From NCBI GenBank assembly GCA_024278415.1, contig JAJRTI010000253.1, positions 1-16,499 of the forward strand: DNA of 16,499 nt, given 5' to 3'. The stretch comes from Planctomycetota bacterium (GTDB taxonomy: Bacteria; Planctomycetota; Brocadiia; JAJRTI01). The position numbers and the translations under genes were made by a program. The notes under the pieces were generated by a model. That model worked only from the letters and a program-made list of their open reading frames with translations, did no database searches and was not told where the DNA came from. Of this stretch, positions 5,605 to 13,498 are shown in pieces. Position 1 is the stretch's first letter, and every line of letters begins with the position of its first letter.

Positions 5605-7869
5605 ATGATGCACACCTCTCGAAAGCGCCACATGGCTTGGCTTGTGCTCGCAGCAGGCCTCATGGTGGCCGCCTCCCCTCTGCCGGCAGCGACCGAACTC
5701 CCCGCATGGTGGGACACGGCTTGGCGCCACCGCATCGTCGTCCTCACCGTCGAGCCGGAGCTAGCGGGCAAGATCAACACGGCGCGTGTCATGCTCGACA
5801 AGGGGGAACCTTTCCACCAACAAGGCCGAGACGTGCGCGTTGTGGACGACCGTTTCCGCACCGTGCCCCATACGGTTGAGCCACAGGATGACGGAAGCCT
5901 GACCATCGAGTTCTCCGTGGTCAACGCGACATCCGACCGCTACGCGGTCTACTACGATAACCCTAACGCGCCGGCGGTGCAACACAAGTGGGCCAAACGA
6001 GTGGGCGGGCTGTATCTGGAAACACGCGACGCTACCCCCTATGGCCGGCACGGCGGCAACGTGTACAGCTATTCCGGCATGCTCCAAGCGATCAGCGCAT
6101 GCACGAAGGTGTTCGGCAGGAAACTCTGGCCTGCCATCAATGATACACACAACCCCTTCGGCAGCGACGACCGATACATCAGCATCTACACGGGCGATCT
6201 CTACTGCCCCGAGACGGGCACGTACGGCTTTGCAACCAACTCCGACGACGCCAGCTTCATGCTCATCGACGGCAAACTCATCGCCCAATGGCCCGGTGGC
6301 CACGTGCCCGCGCAGACGTGGATCAACGATAACGAGGAGTGCAAGATCGGCAAGATGGCGCTCAAGCGCGGCATCCACAAGATCACCTACTACCACGTCG
6401 AGAGCTACGGCGGCCAGCTTGCCCGAGCGGGTTGGAAGAAGCCGTCCGACAAGTACTTCACCGTCATCCCGGCCAAGGCCTTCGTTCGAGAACTCCCGGC
6501 TTGGATTGTGGCCCGGCAAGATCGCACCAAGCCCACCAACGCGTTCTTCGAGTTCGAGGATGCCGGCGCTCTGCGCCTGGGCAGCGACGCCTACATCTTC
6601 CCAGCCGTCAAGTTCCAGAACCGCGCGGTCGCATCGCTTGGCAAAATCAAGTCTTCCTTCTGGGAGTTCGGCGACGGCGCCCAAAGCTACGAAACCAACC
6701 CCATTCACGAGTTCCCGGCCAGAGGCGCCTACCCGGTGAAGCTCACCGTGCGCGACACGCTCGGATTCACCGACACACTGACGCGGCTCGTGCAGGCGAA
6801 GGCTGAGGATGTGCGCAACGTCGTGATCTTCTTCGACCTGGACAAGAGCGCAACGATCCTGAAGCCTAAAGAGCCGCTCAACCTCACGGTACGCCTCCAG
6901 AGCCAGATCGGCCCCATCGCGTTCGACCTGGACTCCTCCCTGGAGAGCGTCGCGGGAGCCCTGGTCGAAGACACGTCCGAGACCATCGTACTCGAAGCCG
7001 GCAAATGGTACTCGACCCAGCGCACGTACGAACCTGGCGACGTGGAGCATTCGGTGCGGCTCAAACTCATGTACCGCGGCCACGTGATCCAGGAGCGCGT
7101 GATCGATATCGTGCCCACCCGCTCACGAATGGGACACCTGCGCGTGGACAACGAGAACCTCGTGTCCCCGGACGGCCACATTGTCGTGCTCAGACTCGAC
7201 GATCTGCCGCTGCGCAGAGGCGACCTCGGCACGCGCAGGCGCGTCGCCGGCCGGCCGCTCAAGATCATCGTGATCGACGATTCGCTGAGCCCCGCGGCCG
7301 CCGAAGCAACACCTGACCACACGTACTACGGTATACTCGCCGGCCTTATTCAGAAGCACGGCAAGGCCAAGTCTGTCCAGATCAAGCGCATCGGCCGCTT
7401 CCCCCAGAGCGCAGGCTACCCCCCCCTCGTGCGCCTGAGCCGGCTCAACCAGGACGTGATTGCTGAGCAGCCGGACGTGGTGCTTCTCGTGTGCAGTATC
7501 ACCGACATTCTCAACTACCTGCCCGAGCGCGAATTCGAAGGCTACTTGCGCGCCGCACTCGACCAAATCCTGAGCCAAACAAAGGCCGACGTGTTTCTCG
7601 TTACCCCCCCCCCGCTGGCCGTCAACCCCCTCATCAGCAAACCGTACGCGACCGCAGCCAAACGCGTGGCCCAGAGGCGAGACGTGCCCACCGTCGATCT
7701 GTATACGCTCTTCTTCCTTCGGGAGAAGGAGTTGAGGTCGTTCTACCAAGACGAAGTCGACCCTGATCCTGTTTTCTACCTAGAACCGAACCTCAAGGGC
7801 CAACGCCTGATCGCCCAAGAGGTCTATCGAATCATGTATGGAGGCAAGTCGAGGCATGCCTCAAGATGA
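5605..7869 (+). CDS. Secreted multidomain protein: PA14-like, PKD-like and SGNH-hydrolase-like C-terminus
   Basis: 754 residues. A signal peptide is clear (KR-rich start, then MAWLVLAAGLMVAASPLPAA, cleavage near residue 30). The mature start WWDTAWRHRIVV resembles DUF2341-like domains. A PA14-type beta domain lies at about 160-280 (DDRYISIYTGDLY, TYGFATNSDDASFMLIDG). A PKD repeat lies at about 315-405 (FWEFGDG at 352-358). The C-terminus from 553 looks like an SGNH/GDSL hydrolase: IIVIDDSLS with Ser560, and PDVVLLVCSITD where active enzymes have G-x-N-D. YLEPN-x2-G stands where active enzymes have HPN-x2-G (Glu727 for His). So Ser remains but Asn and His are gone, suggesting a carbohydrate- or ester-binding pseudo-enzyme. 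Start codon: ATG 5605 or 5608, after an in-frame TAG at 5587; no ribosome site is visible. It is the first gene of an operon and overlaps the next by 14 bp. Confidence 0.85.
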   Translation: MMHTSRKRHMAWLVLAAGLMVAASPLPAATELPAWWDTAWRHRIVVLTVEPELAGKINTARVMLDKGEPFHQQGRDVRVVDDRFRTVPHTVEPQDDGSLTIEFSVVNATSDRYAVYYDNPNAPAVQHKWAKRVGGLYLETRDATPYGRHGGNVYSYSGMLQAISACTKVFGRKLWPAINDTHNPFGSDDRYISIYTGDLYCPETGTYGFATNSDDASFMLIDGKLIAQWPGGHVPAQTWINDNEECKIGKMALKRGIHKITYYHVESYGGQLARAGWKKPSDKYFTVIPAKAFVRELPAWIVARQDRTKPTNAFFEFEDAGALRLGSDAYIFPAVKFQNRAVASLGKIKSSFWEFGDGAQSYETNPIHEFPARGAYPVKLTVRDTLGFTDTLTRLVQAKAEDVRNVVIFFDLDKSATILKPKEPLNLTVRLQSQIGPIAFDLDSSLESVAGALVEDTSETIVLEAGKWYSTQRTYEPGDVEHSVRLKLMYRGHVIQERVIDIVPTRSRMGHLRVDNENLVSPDGHIVVLRLDDLPLRRGDLGTRRRVAGRPLKIIVIDDSLSPAAAEATPDHTYYGILAGLIQKHGKAKSVQIKRIGRFPQSAGYPPLVRLSRLNQDVIAEQPDVVLLVCSITDILNYLPEREFEGYLRAALDQILSQTKADVFLVTPPPLAVNPLISKPYATAAKRVAQRRDVPTVDLYTLFFLREKELRSFYQDEVDPDPVFYLEPNLKGQRLIAQEVYRIMYGGKSRHASR
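7604..7613 (+). repeat. Homopolymeric C10 tract inside the SGNH-like domain
   Basis: Ten consecutive C residues encode T-P-P-P within VTPPPLAV. A C8 run occurs in the same gene at 7429-7436. Such tracts can change length by slipped-strand mispairing; here any change would shift the frame and remove the last ~85 residues. Confidence 0.6.
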
Positions 7870-9448
7870 CGCCAAACGACGCTCCGGCCTCTTGGTCGTG
7901 CTCGCGCTGCTGACCATCGCCTGCATCGGCGGGGTTGCTCTGCTCGGCGCGCGCTACCGCAAGGAAGAGGAGTCTCGCGACCAACTCAGTGAAGAACTGA
8001 AGAACGCCCAGTTGTGGCCGAAGGAAAAGGAGGCGTTCCAGAAGCAGATCGAGAAGCTCAACGCCGACCTGGCAGGGCTACAAGCCCGTGTCGCCATCGA
8101 GGAACGCAAGCGCGACAACCTGCAGCGCAAGTACCGCGACCTGCTGCCCGTGCCCGAAGCGCAAAAGAAGAAGATCGTCGCACTCATGGAGGAGGCCCAG
8201 GCGCGCCAGCAGGCGCTCCGCAAGTCGAACACTCAAATCGCTTCTCTGCGCAACCAAGCCGCGCAGTTGGCCAAGTCGAACGCATCGCTGCAAAAGCAAG
8301 TCGCCGCCCTGGTGACCAAGGCCAGCAAGCTGGAGAAGGAACGCGGCTCGCTGGCCACGAGCCTGACCTCGGCCAACACCAAAACCATGGGCCTCGCGAA
8401 GCAAGTGGCTCAGCTCCAGCAAAGCCTCAAGGCAGAACAGCAGAACCGCTCGCAGACCCAGGCCGCTCTCCTCGCGGCCCAGAAGGGGCTGGCGGGCCTG
8501 CAAGCTAGCTTGGCCAAAACACAGGAGGCCCTCAAGCAGAGCATTCAAGAGGCCACCAAAGGCAAGGCCGACACCCTCAAGCTCACCCAAGACCTTCAGA
8601 AAACCAAGGCCGAACTCAGCTCCATCAAGGCCGCGCTTGATCGAGCACTGAAGGATCTGGGCGCGGCTCAGCAGAAGGGCGCACTGCTCAAACAACAACT
8701 CGACGCAAAGACAGCCGAACTCGCAAAGGCACAAGCGTCCCTCCAGCAGACGAAACAACAACTTGCCGCCTCGCAACAGACCGCCATCAAGACGGCGCAG
8801 CAGGCCGCGGCGCTCGCCAAGCAAGTCCAGGACTCAAAGACCCAACTCAACCAGCCTCAGACCGCACTCGCCGCGGCACAGGCGGCCAAGGCCGCCGCAG
8901 ACAAGCAAGCCGTTGACGCCGCCCAGAAACTGGCCCAAGTCCAAGAAGAACTCAAGACGACCCAACAGCAGAAAGCGCAGTTGGAGAAGAACGACTCAGC
9001 GGACAAGAAATTCCTCAAGGAAATACGGAACGCCAACAAGGCCCTCGAGGCCGAGCGCCGCAAGCTCGCCGCAGAGAAGACGCACTTGGCCAACGCGGTC
9101 GCGGCCGTCACCGCGGACCGCGATAGAATCGCTGAAGACCTGATCTCGGCTCAGAAGCAAGCCCGTGCGGCGACAGCCGCCGCTTCTCAACTCGCCCAGA
9201 AACTGGCCCAAGCACAGAAGACTCTCACGGCCACCCAGCAGCGACTCCAGCAAGCCGTGCAGGCACAGAAAGCGGCCGCAGCGCAGTCGGCAGCGCTCGC
9301 CCAGGAGGCCGCCGCGCTCAAGACGCAGGTGAAACAGCTCACGGCCACCGTTGCCGCGGCGAAGCAGGTTCAGGATAAGCTCTCGGCGGAAAAGGCGGCG
9401 CTGGAACAGAAGCTGGCCGCACTCAAGACGCCCGCGAAGCCGAAGTAG
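7856..9448 (+). CDS. Membrane-anchored long coiled-coil protein
   Basis: 530 residues from the ATG at 7856, which has GGAGG (7840-7844) 11 bases upstream; an in-frame ATG at 7838 adds six residues. The N-terminus is short and basic (DAKRRS), followed by one membrane segment at about 11-32 (LLVVLALLTIACIGGVALL). The rest is an almost uninterrupted alpha-helical rod, rich in Ala, Gln, Lys, Glu and Leu with heptad spacing, ending KTPAKPK. Aromatics are very rare and Pro is nearly absent between about residue 95 and the tail; one Pro in LNQPQTALAA may mark a kink. By the positive-inside rule the rod projects into the periplasm. It overlaps the PA14/SGNH gene by 14 bp and precedes the glycosidase by 16 bp, so it is probably translated with them. 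No enzyme domain is visible; a scaffold or tether role is inference. Confidence 0.82.
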   Translation: MPQDDAKRRSGLLVVLALLTIACIGGVALLGARYRKEEESRDQLSEELKNAQLWPKEKEAFQKQIEKLNADLAGLQARVAIEERKRDNLQRKYRDLLPVPEAQKKKIVALMEEAQARQQALRKSNTQIASLRNQAAQLAKSNASLQKQVAALVTKASKLEKERGSLATSLTSANTKTMGLAKQVAQLQQSLKAEQQNRSQTQAALLAAQKGLAGLQASLAKTQEALKQSIQEATKGKADTLKLTQDLQKTKAELSSIKAALDRALKDLGAAQQKGALLKQQLDAKTAELAKAQASLQQTKQQLAASQQTAIKTAQQAAALAKQVQDSKTQLNQPQTALAAAQAAKAAADKQAVDAAQKLAQVQEELKTTQQQKAQLEKNDSADKKFLKEIRNANKALEAERRKLAAEKTHLANAVAAVTADRDRIAEDLISAQKQARAATAAASQLAQKLAQAQKTLTATQQRLQQAVQAQKAAAAQSAALAQEAAALKTQVKQLTATVAAAKQVQDKLSAEKAALEQKLAALKTPAKPK

Positions 9449-9464
9449 TCTGCGAGGCCCCACC

Positions 9465-11876
9465 ATGGCTAGCTGCGCCCGACTCCCCCTCCTGGCCTGT
9501 GCCATGCTTGCGCTCGCCGGCGCAACCGCCGGCGCCCAAAACGAGACGCTGCTGTTCAATTTCGCGGGCAGCACCGACGGTTGGCACGGGGTGGACGCCC
9601 GCGGCAACGTCAAGCCGCTCACCACGGCCCTTGCCCCTGGCGCCCAGCGCCAGCGCGCGTTGCGGGTCGACGTGGCCTTCCCCAAAGAGGCCACCATCCG
9701 CGTCAAGCGCCAGTTCGACTGGTCCAAGCGCGACGTGCTCCGCTTCCGCGTCTTCGTGCCCCGGCGAGGGCCGGTCGACGCCCAGGTCCTCGTGTATATC
9801 AAGGACGGCGAAGACCGCTGGTACCAGACGCTCGTCGAACGGCCGCTCAAACGAGGCCAGTGGAACCGCGTGAGCGTCGATATTTCCGACCGCAGCCGCT
9901 ACTGGTCGTTCAAAGGCCACTACCGCCCCTGGGACGGGTATACCAAGCAGCAGATCCGCGAGTTGGGCATCAAGCTTCTCAGCCGGCGCACGTACGTGGG
10001 GCCCATCTACATCGACGACATTGCCATCGCCTCGACCGACCGGGGCCAATCCGAAACGCCGCCCTCGCAGCTCTTCGACTTCCGCACGAACAACGACGTC
10101 GTGCCGCGCTACGGCAAGTTCGAAATCACCTTCGAGTTGTCGCGCACGTACCGCAACCCCTTCGACCCGCGCGACATCGACGTGCACGCCTGCTTTGTCG
10201 GGCCCAGCGGCAAGCCCACCACGGTGCAGGGTTTCTTCTATCAGGACTACATCCGCACGCAGCAACGCAAGGTCGAGCGCCTCATGCCCATGGGCCGCAG
10301 CAAGTGGAAGGTGCGCTTCGCGCCAACCGAGGTCGGCACGTACCGCTATTTCGTTGAGATCAACGACCCCCACGACCCCAAGCCCGTGCGCACGCGCATG
10401 CGCGCATTCCAGTGCGCCCAGTCCGACAACCCCGGCTACGTGCGGGTCAGCAAGCGCGACCCTAACTACTTCGAGTTCGACAACGGCGACTTCTTCTACC
10501 CCATTGGCCACAACGTGTGCGCGACCTTCGATGCGCGCAACGCGGAAAACCTCGAAGTCGCAGTCGTCCAAGGCGAGGGCACATTCGCCTACGAACGCTA
10601 CTTCAAGCGCATGGCCGAAAACGGCGAGAACACCGCGCGCATTTGGTTCGCCGGCTGGGCCTTCAGTATCGAGTGGACCAAGAGCTACGACATCCACTAC
10701 AACGGCTTGGGCCGCTACAACCTCGAAAACGCATGGCGACTCGACTATGTCATGGATCTCGCGGCCAAGTACGGCATCTATGTGATGCTCACTTTCACCC
10801 CCCACGGTGAGATGCAGCCCAACGATGCCCAGCACGAGGAGAGCGACTGGGGCTCCAGCCCCTACAACGTCAAAAACGGCGGATTCCTCACGTCGCCGAG
10901 ATATTTCTGGACCCACCCTGACGCTCGGCGCTACTACGAACAGAAGGTCCGCTACATCCTCGCCCGGTGGGGCCACAGCCCAAACGTGCTCGCCTGGGAA
11001 ATCTTCAACGAGGTCGACCTTGCCCGCTACTATCGCCACATGGGACAGATCTGTGCAGAGTGGACGGGCAAGACCGCACAGTTTATCCGGGACACGGATC
11101 CGGCCAAGCACATGGTCACGACGAACCTCTTCTACCTCTACCAAACCCAATGGGCCGCGCCGCTCTGGAGCCGGCCCGAACTGGATCTCACCACCGGCCA
11201 CCTCTTCAAGGCCAATCTCCCTGAGTTCCTGCGCTCCATGTACACCCACATGAAACGCTACAACAAACCGTTCCTCGTGACCGAGGCCGGCGACACCCCC
11301 TTCGGCCAGGGCCCCGTGCAAACTGAGAAATACCTCCACATGGGCATCTGGGCCTCCCACGCCATGCCCTACCCCGGCGCCGCCATGCCGTGGTGGTGGA
11401 TTTTCATCGACGACCGCAACCTGTATCGCCACTTCGGAGCGCTGGCCAAGTTCGCCAAAGGCCAGGACCGCCGCGGCATGGGCATCCACTTCAAGTCCGG
11501 CCAGATCATCGACGTCACGCGGCGCCGGCCGGTCCCTCGCTTCGGCACGGAGGCTTGCGGCAACAAGGAGTGGGCCGTCGTGTGGGCGTACGACTTGACT
11601 TATTTTGGGCTCTCGAACGACAAGACACCCTTGCCCGCAGACAAGGCTGCCCTGGTCCTCGCGGACATGACCCCGGGCGACTACACCGTCGAAATCTGGG
11701 ATACGTATGAGGGCAAGATCGTCGAAACCCGGCGTGTCAAGTGTAAGGGCGATACACTCACCGTCACCCCGATCAAGATCGATCGCGACGTGGCGCTCAA
11801 GGTCAAGCGCGTGGCCGCAACAGGGGCGCCTGGCAAGATCCAGTGGCGGAAGGCGCCGATTCCGCCGCGGCCGTAA
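9465..11876 (+). CDS. Secreted glycoside hydrolase, clan GH-A (GH5-like), with N-terminal carbohydrate-binding-like and DUF5060 domains
   Basis: 803 residues from the ATG at 9465, with GCGAGG (9452-9457) 7 bases upstream. The signal peptide is PLLACAMLALAGATAGAQ, cleaved near residue 25. Residues 26-195 form a beta-sandwich resembling a carbohydrate-binding module (LLFNFAGSTDGWHG, then VGPIYIDDIAIAS). Residues about 205-305 match DUF5060 (YGKFEITFELSRTYRNPFDP, ending EVGTYRYFVEIN). A TIM barrel spans about 335-690. WEIFNEVD gives Glu516 as likely acid/base, and FLVTEAGDTP gives Glu607 as likely nucleophile, the two conserved clan GH-A positions. The C-terminal ~100 residues are a beta domain. 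Both catalytic Glu are present, so it is probably active on a beta-linked polysaccharide, but the substrate cannot be read from sequence. Last gene of the central operon. A hairpin cluster follows at 12007-12092. Confidence 0.88.
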   Translation: MASCARLPLLACAMLALAGATAGAQNETLLFNFAGSTDGWHGVDARGNVKPLTTALAPGAQRQRALRVDVAFPKEATIRVKRQFDWSKRDVLRFRVFVPRRGPVDAQVLVYIKDGEDRWYQTLVERPLKRGQWNRVSVDISDRSRYWSFKGHYRPWDGYTKQQIRELGIKLLSRRTYVGPIYIDDIAIASTDRGQSETPPSQLFDFRTNNDVVPRYGKFEITFELSRTYRNPFDPRDIDVHACFVGPSGKPTTVQGFFYQDYIRTQQRKVERLMPMGRSKWKVRFAPTEVGTYRYFVEINDPHDPKPVRTRMRAFQCAQSDNPGYVRVSKRDPNYFEFDNGDFFYPIGHNVCATFDARNAENLEVAVVQGEGTFAYERYFKRMAENGENTARIWFAGWAFSIEWTKSYDIHYNGLGRYNLENAWRLDYVMDLAAKYGIYVMLTFTPHGEMQPNDAQHEESDWGSSPYNVKNGGFLTSPRYFWTHPDARRYYEQKVRYILARWGHSPNVLAWEIFNEVDLARYYRHMGQICAEWTGKTAQFIRDTDPAKHMVTTNLFYLYQTQWAAPLWSRPELDLTTGHLFKANLPEFLRSMYTHMKRYNKPFLVTEAGDTPFGQGPVQTEKYLHMGIWASHAMPYPGAAMPWWWIFIDDRNLYRHFGALAKFAKGQDRRGMGIHFKSGQIIDVTRRRPVPRFGTEACGNKEWAVVWAYDLTYFGLSNDKTPLPADKAALVLADMTPGDYTVEIWDTYEGKIVETRRVKCKGDTLTVTPIKIDRDVALKVKRVAATGAPGKIQWRKAPIPPRP

Positions 11877-12059
11877 GCGGCCTGGGGGCGAGAACAAAGC
11901 ATCCTCCGCACGGCTGTCGGCCTTCGGGAGGGTTATCCCTTGGCCACGGCCAGCAACCGCATGGGGCCGCTGCTCCCTGCTCTTTGCCCACAACTCCAAA
12001 CTCTTGCGAGATCGCTCTCGTGCGGCCTCCAGGACCCCAAGGGGGTTCCTGTATGATAG
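11877..12059 (+). other. Intergenic stretch with two small hairpins behind the glycosidase gene
   Basis: No gene is seen in the 253 bases between 11876 and 12130. Two stems can be drawn here: CGAGA-TCGC-TCTCG (12007-12020) and CAGGACCCC/GGGGTTCCTG (12030-12051, one bulged base). A much stronger hairpin follows at 12060. None has a U-tract, so transcription may end by another route, such as Rho. Confidence 0.4.
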
Positions 12060-12092
12060 CCCAGGGTAGCGGCCTCAGGCCGCTACCCTGGG
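12060..12092. repeat. 33-bp perfect hairpin (15-bp arms, TCA loop)
   Basis: CCCAGGGTAGCGGCC (12060-12074) and GGCCGCTACCCTGGG (12078-12092) are exact reverse complements around TCA. It lies between the end of the glycosidase operon and the Nudix gene, 37 bases before the Nudix ATG. No T-run follows on either strand. It is either a terminator-like or RNA-stabilising stem, or a copy of a dispersed palindromic element. Confidence 0.65.
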
Positions 12093-12129
12093 AACAAGGC
12101 GCCCAACCCCCTCACCAACCATTCCCCCC

Positions 12130-12582
12130 ATGCCCTACACCTACGCCTACCCGCGTCCGGCCGTGACCGTGGACGTTGCCGTCTTCGCGCCCAGGGGCGA
12201 ACGCTGGCACGTGCTGCTCATCCAACGCGCCAAGGATCCATTCAAGGGCAAATGGGCGCTGCCCGGCGGATTCGTCGATGAGGGCGAGGACCTGACCGAT
12301 GCGGCGCGGCGAGAGTTGGTGGAGGAGACGGGCGTCGATGATGTGCGGCTCGTGCAATGCGCCACATACGGCAAGCCGGACCGCGACCCTCGCGGCCGCG
12401 TGATTACGGTTACCTATGCGGCCGTGCTTGATACAATAAGGGAGGAAGCCCGCGCCGGCGACGATGCCGCGCGAGCGTCGTGGTTCCCTATGGACAATCT
12501 GCCCGACCTCGCATTCGATCACCGCCGCATCATTGGCGATTGCTTCAAGCGGGCCGTCGAGGGCGCAGAGACCGCGCAATGA
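12130..12582 (+). CDS. Nudix hydrolase
   Basis: 150 residues. A complete Nudix box G-x5-E-x7-R-E-U-x-E-E-x-G-U lies at residues 47-69 (GFVDEGE ... RELVEETGV), and the preceding KGKWALPGG is the usual lead-in. These enzymes cleave nucleoside diphosphates linked to another group, using Mg2+ held by the box glutamates. The sequence looks closest to ADP-ribose pyrophosphatase/MutT-like members, but the substrate is not certain. The ATG at 12130 has no recognisable ribosome site (a CCCCCC run precedes it); an in-frame alternative is not obvious. The stop overlaps the start of the PAS-GGDEF gene in an ATGA, so the two are translationally coupled. Confidence 0.9.
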   Translation: MPYTYAYPRPAVTVDVAVFAPRGERWHVLLIQRAKDPFKGKWALPGGFVDEGEDLTDAARRELVEETGVDDVRLVQCATYGKPDRDPRGRVITVTYAAVLDTIREEARAGDDAARASWFPMDNLPDLAFDHRRIIGDCFKRAVEGAETAQ

Positions 12583-13496
12583 CGCAAGTCGAACATCCTG
12601 AGTTCTACAAGCAACTCATGGACAATCTGTACGATGGCGTGTACTTCCTCGACACGCAACGGCGTATCACCTATTGGAATAGGGGTGCGGAGCGCCTCAC
12701 CGGATACCAAGCCGGCGAGGTCGTCGGCCGCTGCTGCGCGGACAACATCCTTATGCACGTGGACACAGACGGGGCTTCGCTCTGCCAGAACGCCTGCCTC
12801 GCCACCATGACGCTCAAGGACGGGAAACGCCGCGAGGCCCAAGTCTTCCTGCACCACAAAGACGGCCATCGCGTGCCCGTACGCATGCGGATCGCCCCTG
12901 TGTCAGAACCGGGCGGCCGGATCGTGGGCGCGCTACAAGTCTTCAGCAACGCCGCCCCCAACAAGGCGCTCGCCGAACGCTTGGAGCAGCTTCAAAAGCT
13001 GGCATTCTTCGACGCACTCACGGGCATCGGCAACCGGCGCTACGCAGAGACCACGCTCGAAACACGCATGGCCGAACTCAATCGCTACGGCTGGCGTTTC
13101 GGCATCCTTATGGTCGACATCGACAACTTCAAGGCCTTCAACGACAGGCACGGCCACGGCGTGGGCGACCGCGTGCTGAGGATGGTGGCGAACACGCTCA
13201 TGCACAGCCTACGCACGTTCGACGCGGTGGCGCGCTGGGGCGGCGAGGAGTTCCTCTGTGTCCTCGCCAACGTGGACCGCGAGCAATGCGAGCAAACTGC
13301 GGAGCGCTTGCGCCGGCTGGTGGAGGAGTCAGGCCTTGTCGAGGGCGGACGGCCGCTGCGGGTCACGGTGTCCGTGGGGGCCGCACTCGCACGGCCCGGA
13401 GACACCGAAGAAGCGGTCATCAAGCGCGCAGACGACATGCTCTATCGCAGCAAGGGCGCCGGCCGCAATCATGTGGTCATGAGCGCACCCGAGTAG
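12579..13496 (+). CDS. PAS-GGDEF diguanylate cyclase
   Basis: 305 residues, starting in the ATGA overlap with the Nudix gene. A PAS domain at about 8-125 (NLYDGVYFLDTQRRITYWNRGAERLTGY) contains a cluster C52, C53, H60, C69 and C73 that could bind a metal or act as a redox sensor. The GGDEF domain (about 140-300) has FFDALTGIGNRR, DIDNFKAFND for Mg-GTP binding, and an intact GGEEF at 221-225. The inhibitory I-site RxxD is present (RTFD, 212-215) five residues before it. It should therefore make cyclic di-GMP from two GTP in the cytoplasm, with product inhibition. No membrane segment is seen, so the input is cytoplasmic. The gene ends 2 bp before the stop codon of a convergent aldolase gene. 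Confidence 0.92.
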   Translation: MTQVEHPEFYKQLMDNLYDGVYFLDTQRRITYWNRGAERLTGYQAGEVVGRCCADNILMHVDTDGASLCQNACLATMTLKDGKRREAQVFLHHKDGHRVPVRMRIAPVSEPGGRIVGALQVFSNAAPNKALAERLEQLQKLAFFDALTGIGNRRYAETTLETRMAELNRYGWRFGILMVDIDNFKAFNDRHGHGVGDRVLRMVANTLMHSLRTFDAVARWGGEEFLCVLANVDREQCEQTAERLRRLVEESGLVEGGRPLRVTVSVGAALARPGDTEEAVIKRADDMLYRSKGAGRNHVVMSAPE

Positions 13497-13498
13497 GG

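Noticed and set aside
5556..5879. Open frame with the best ribosome site in the leader
   Set aside because: Overlaps the secreted protein out of frame and shows no domain or signal peptide; not called as a gene, kept as a finding on translation control.
5761..7083. 440-codon minus-strand open frame
   Set aside because: Shadow of the PA14/PKD/SGNH gene, whose signal peptide and domain order are convincing.
8078..8824. 248-codon minus-strand open frame rich in Leu and Gly
   Set aside because: Antisense of the coiled-coil gene; the Leu bias comes from the Lys/Gln/Ala codons on the other strand.
9423..11999. 858-codon open frame on the minus strand
   Set aside because: It is exactly antisense to the glycosidase gene, has no ribosome site or recognisable domain, and reads as Ala/Val/Glu/Asp-rich filler typical of shadow frames in GC-rich genes.
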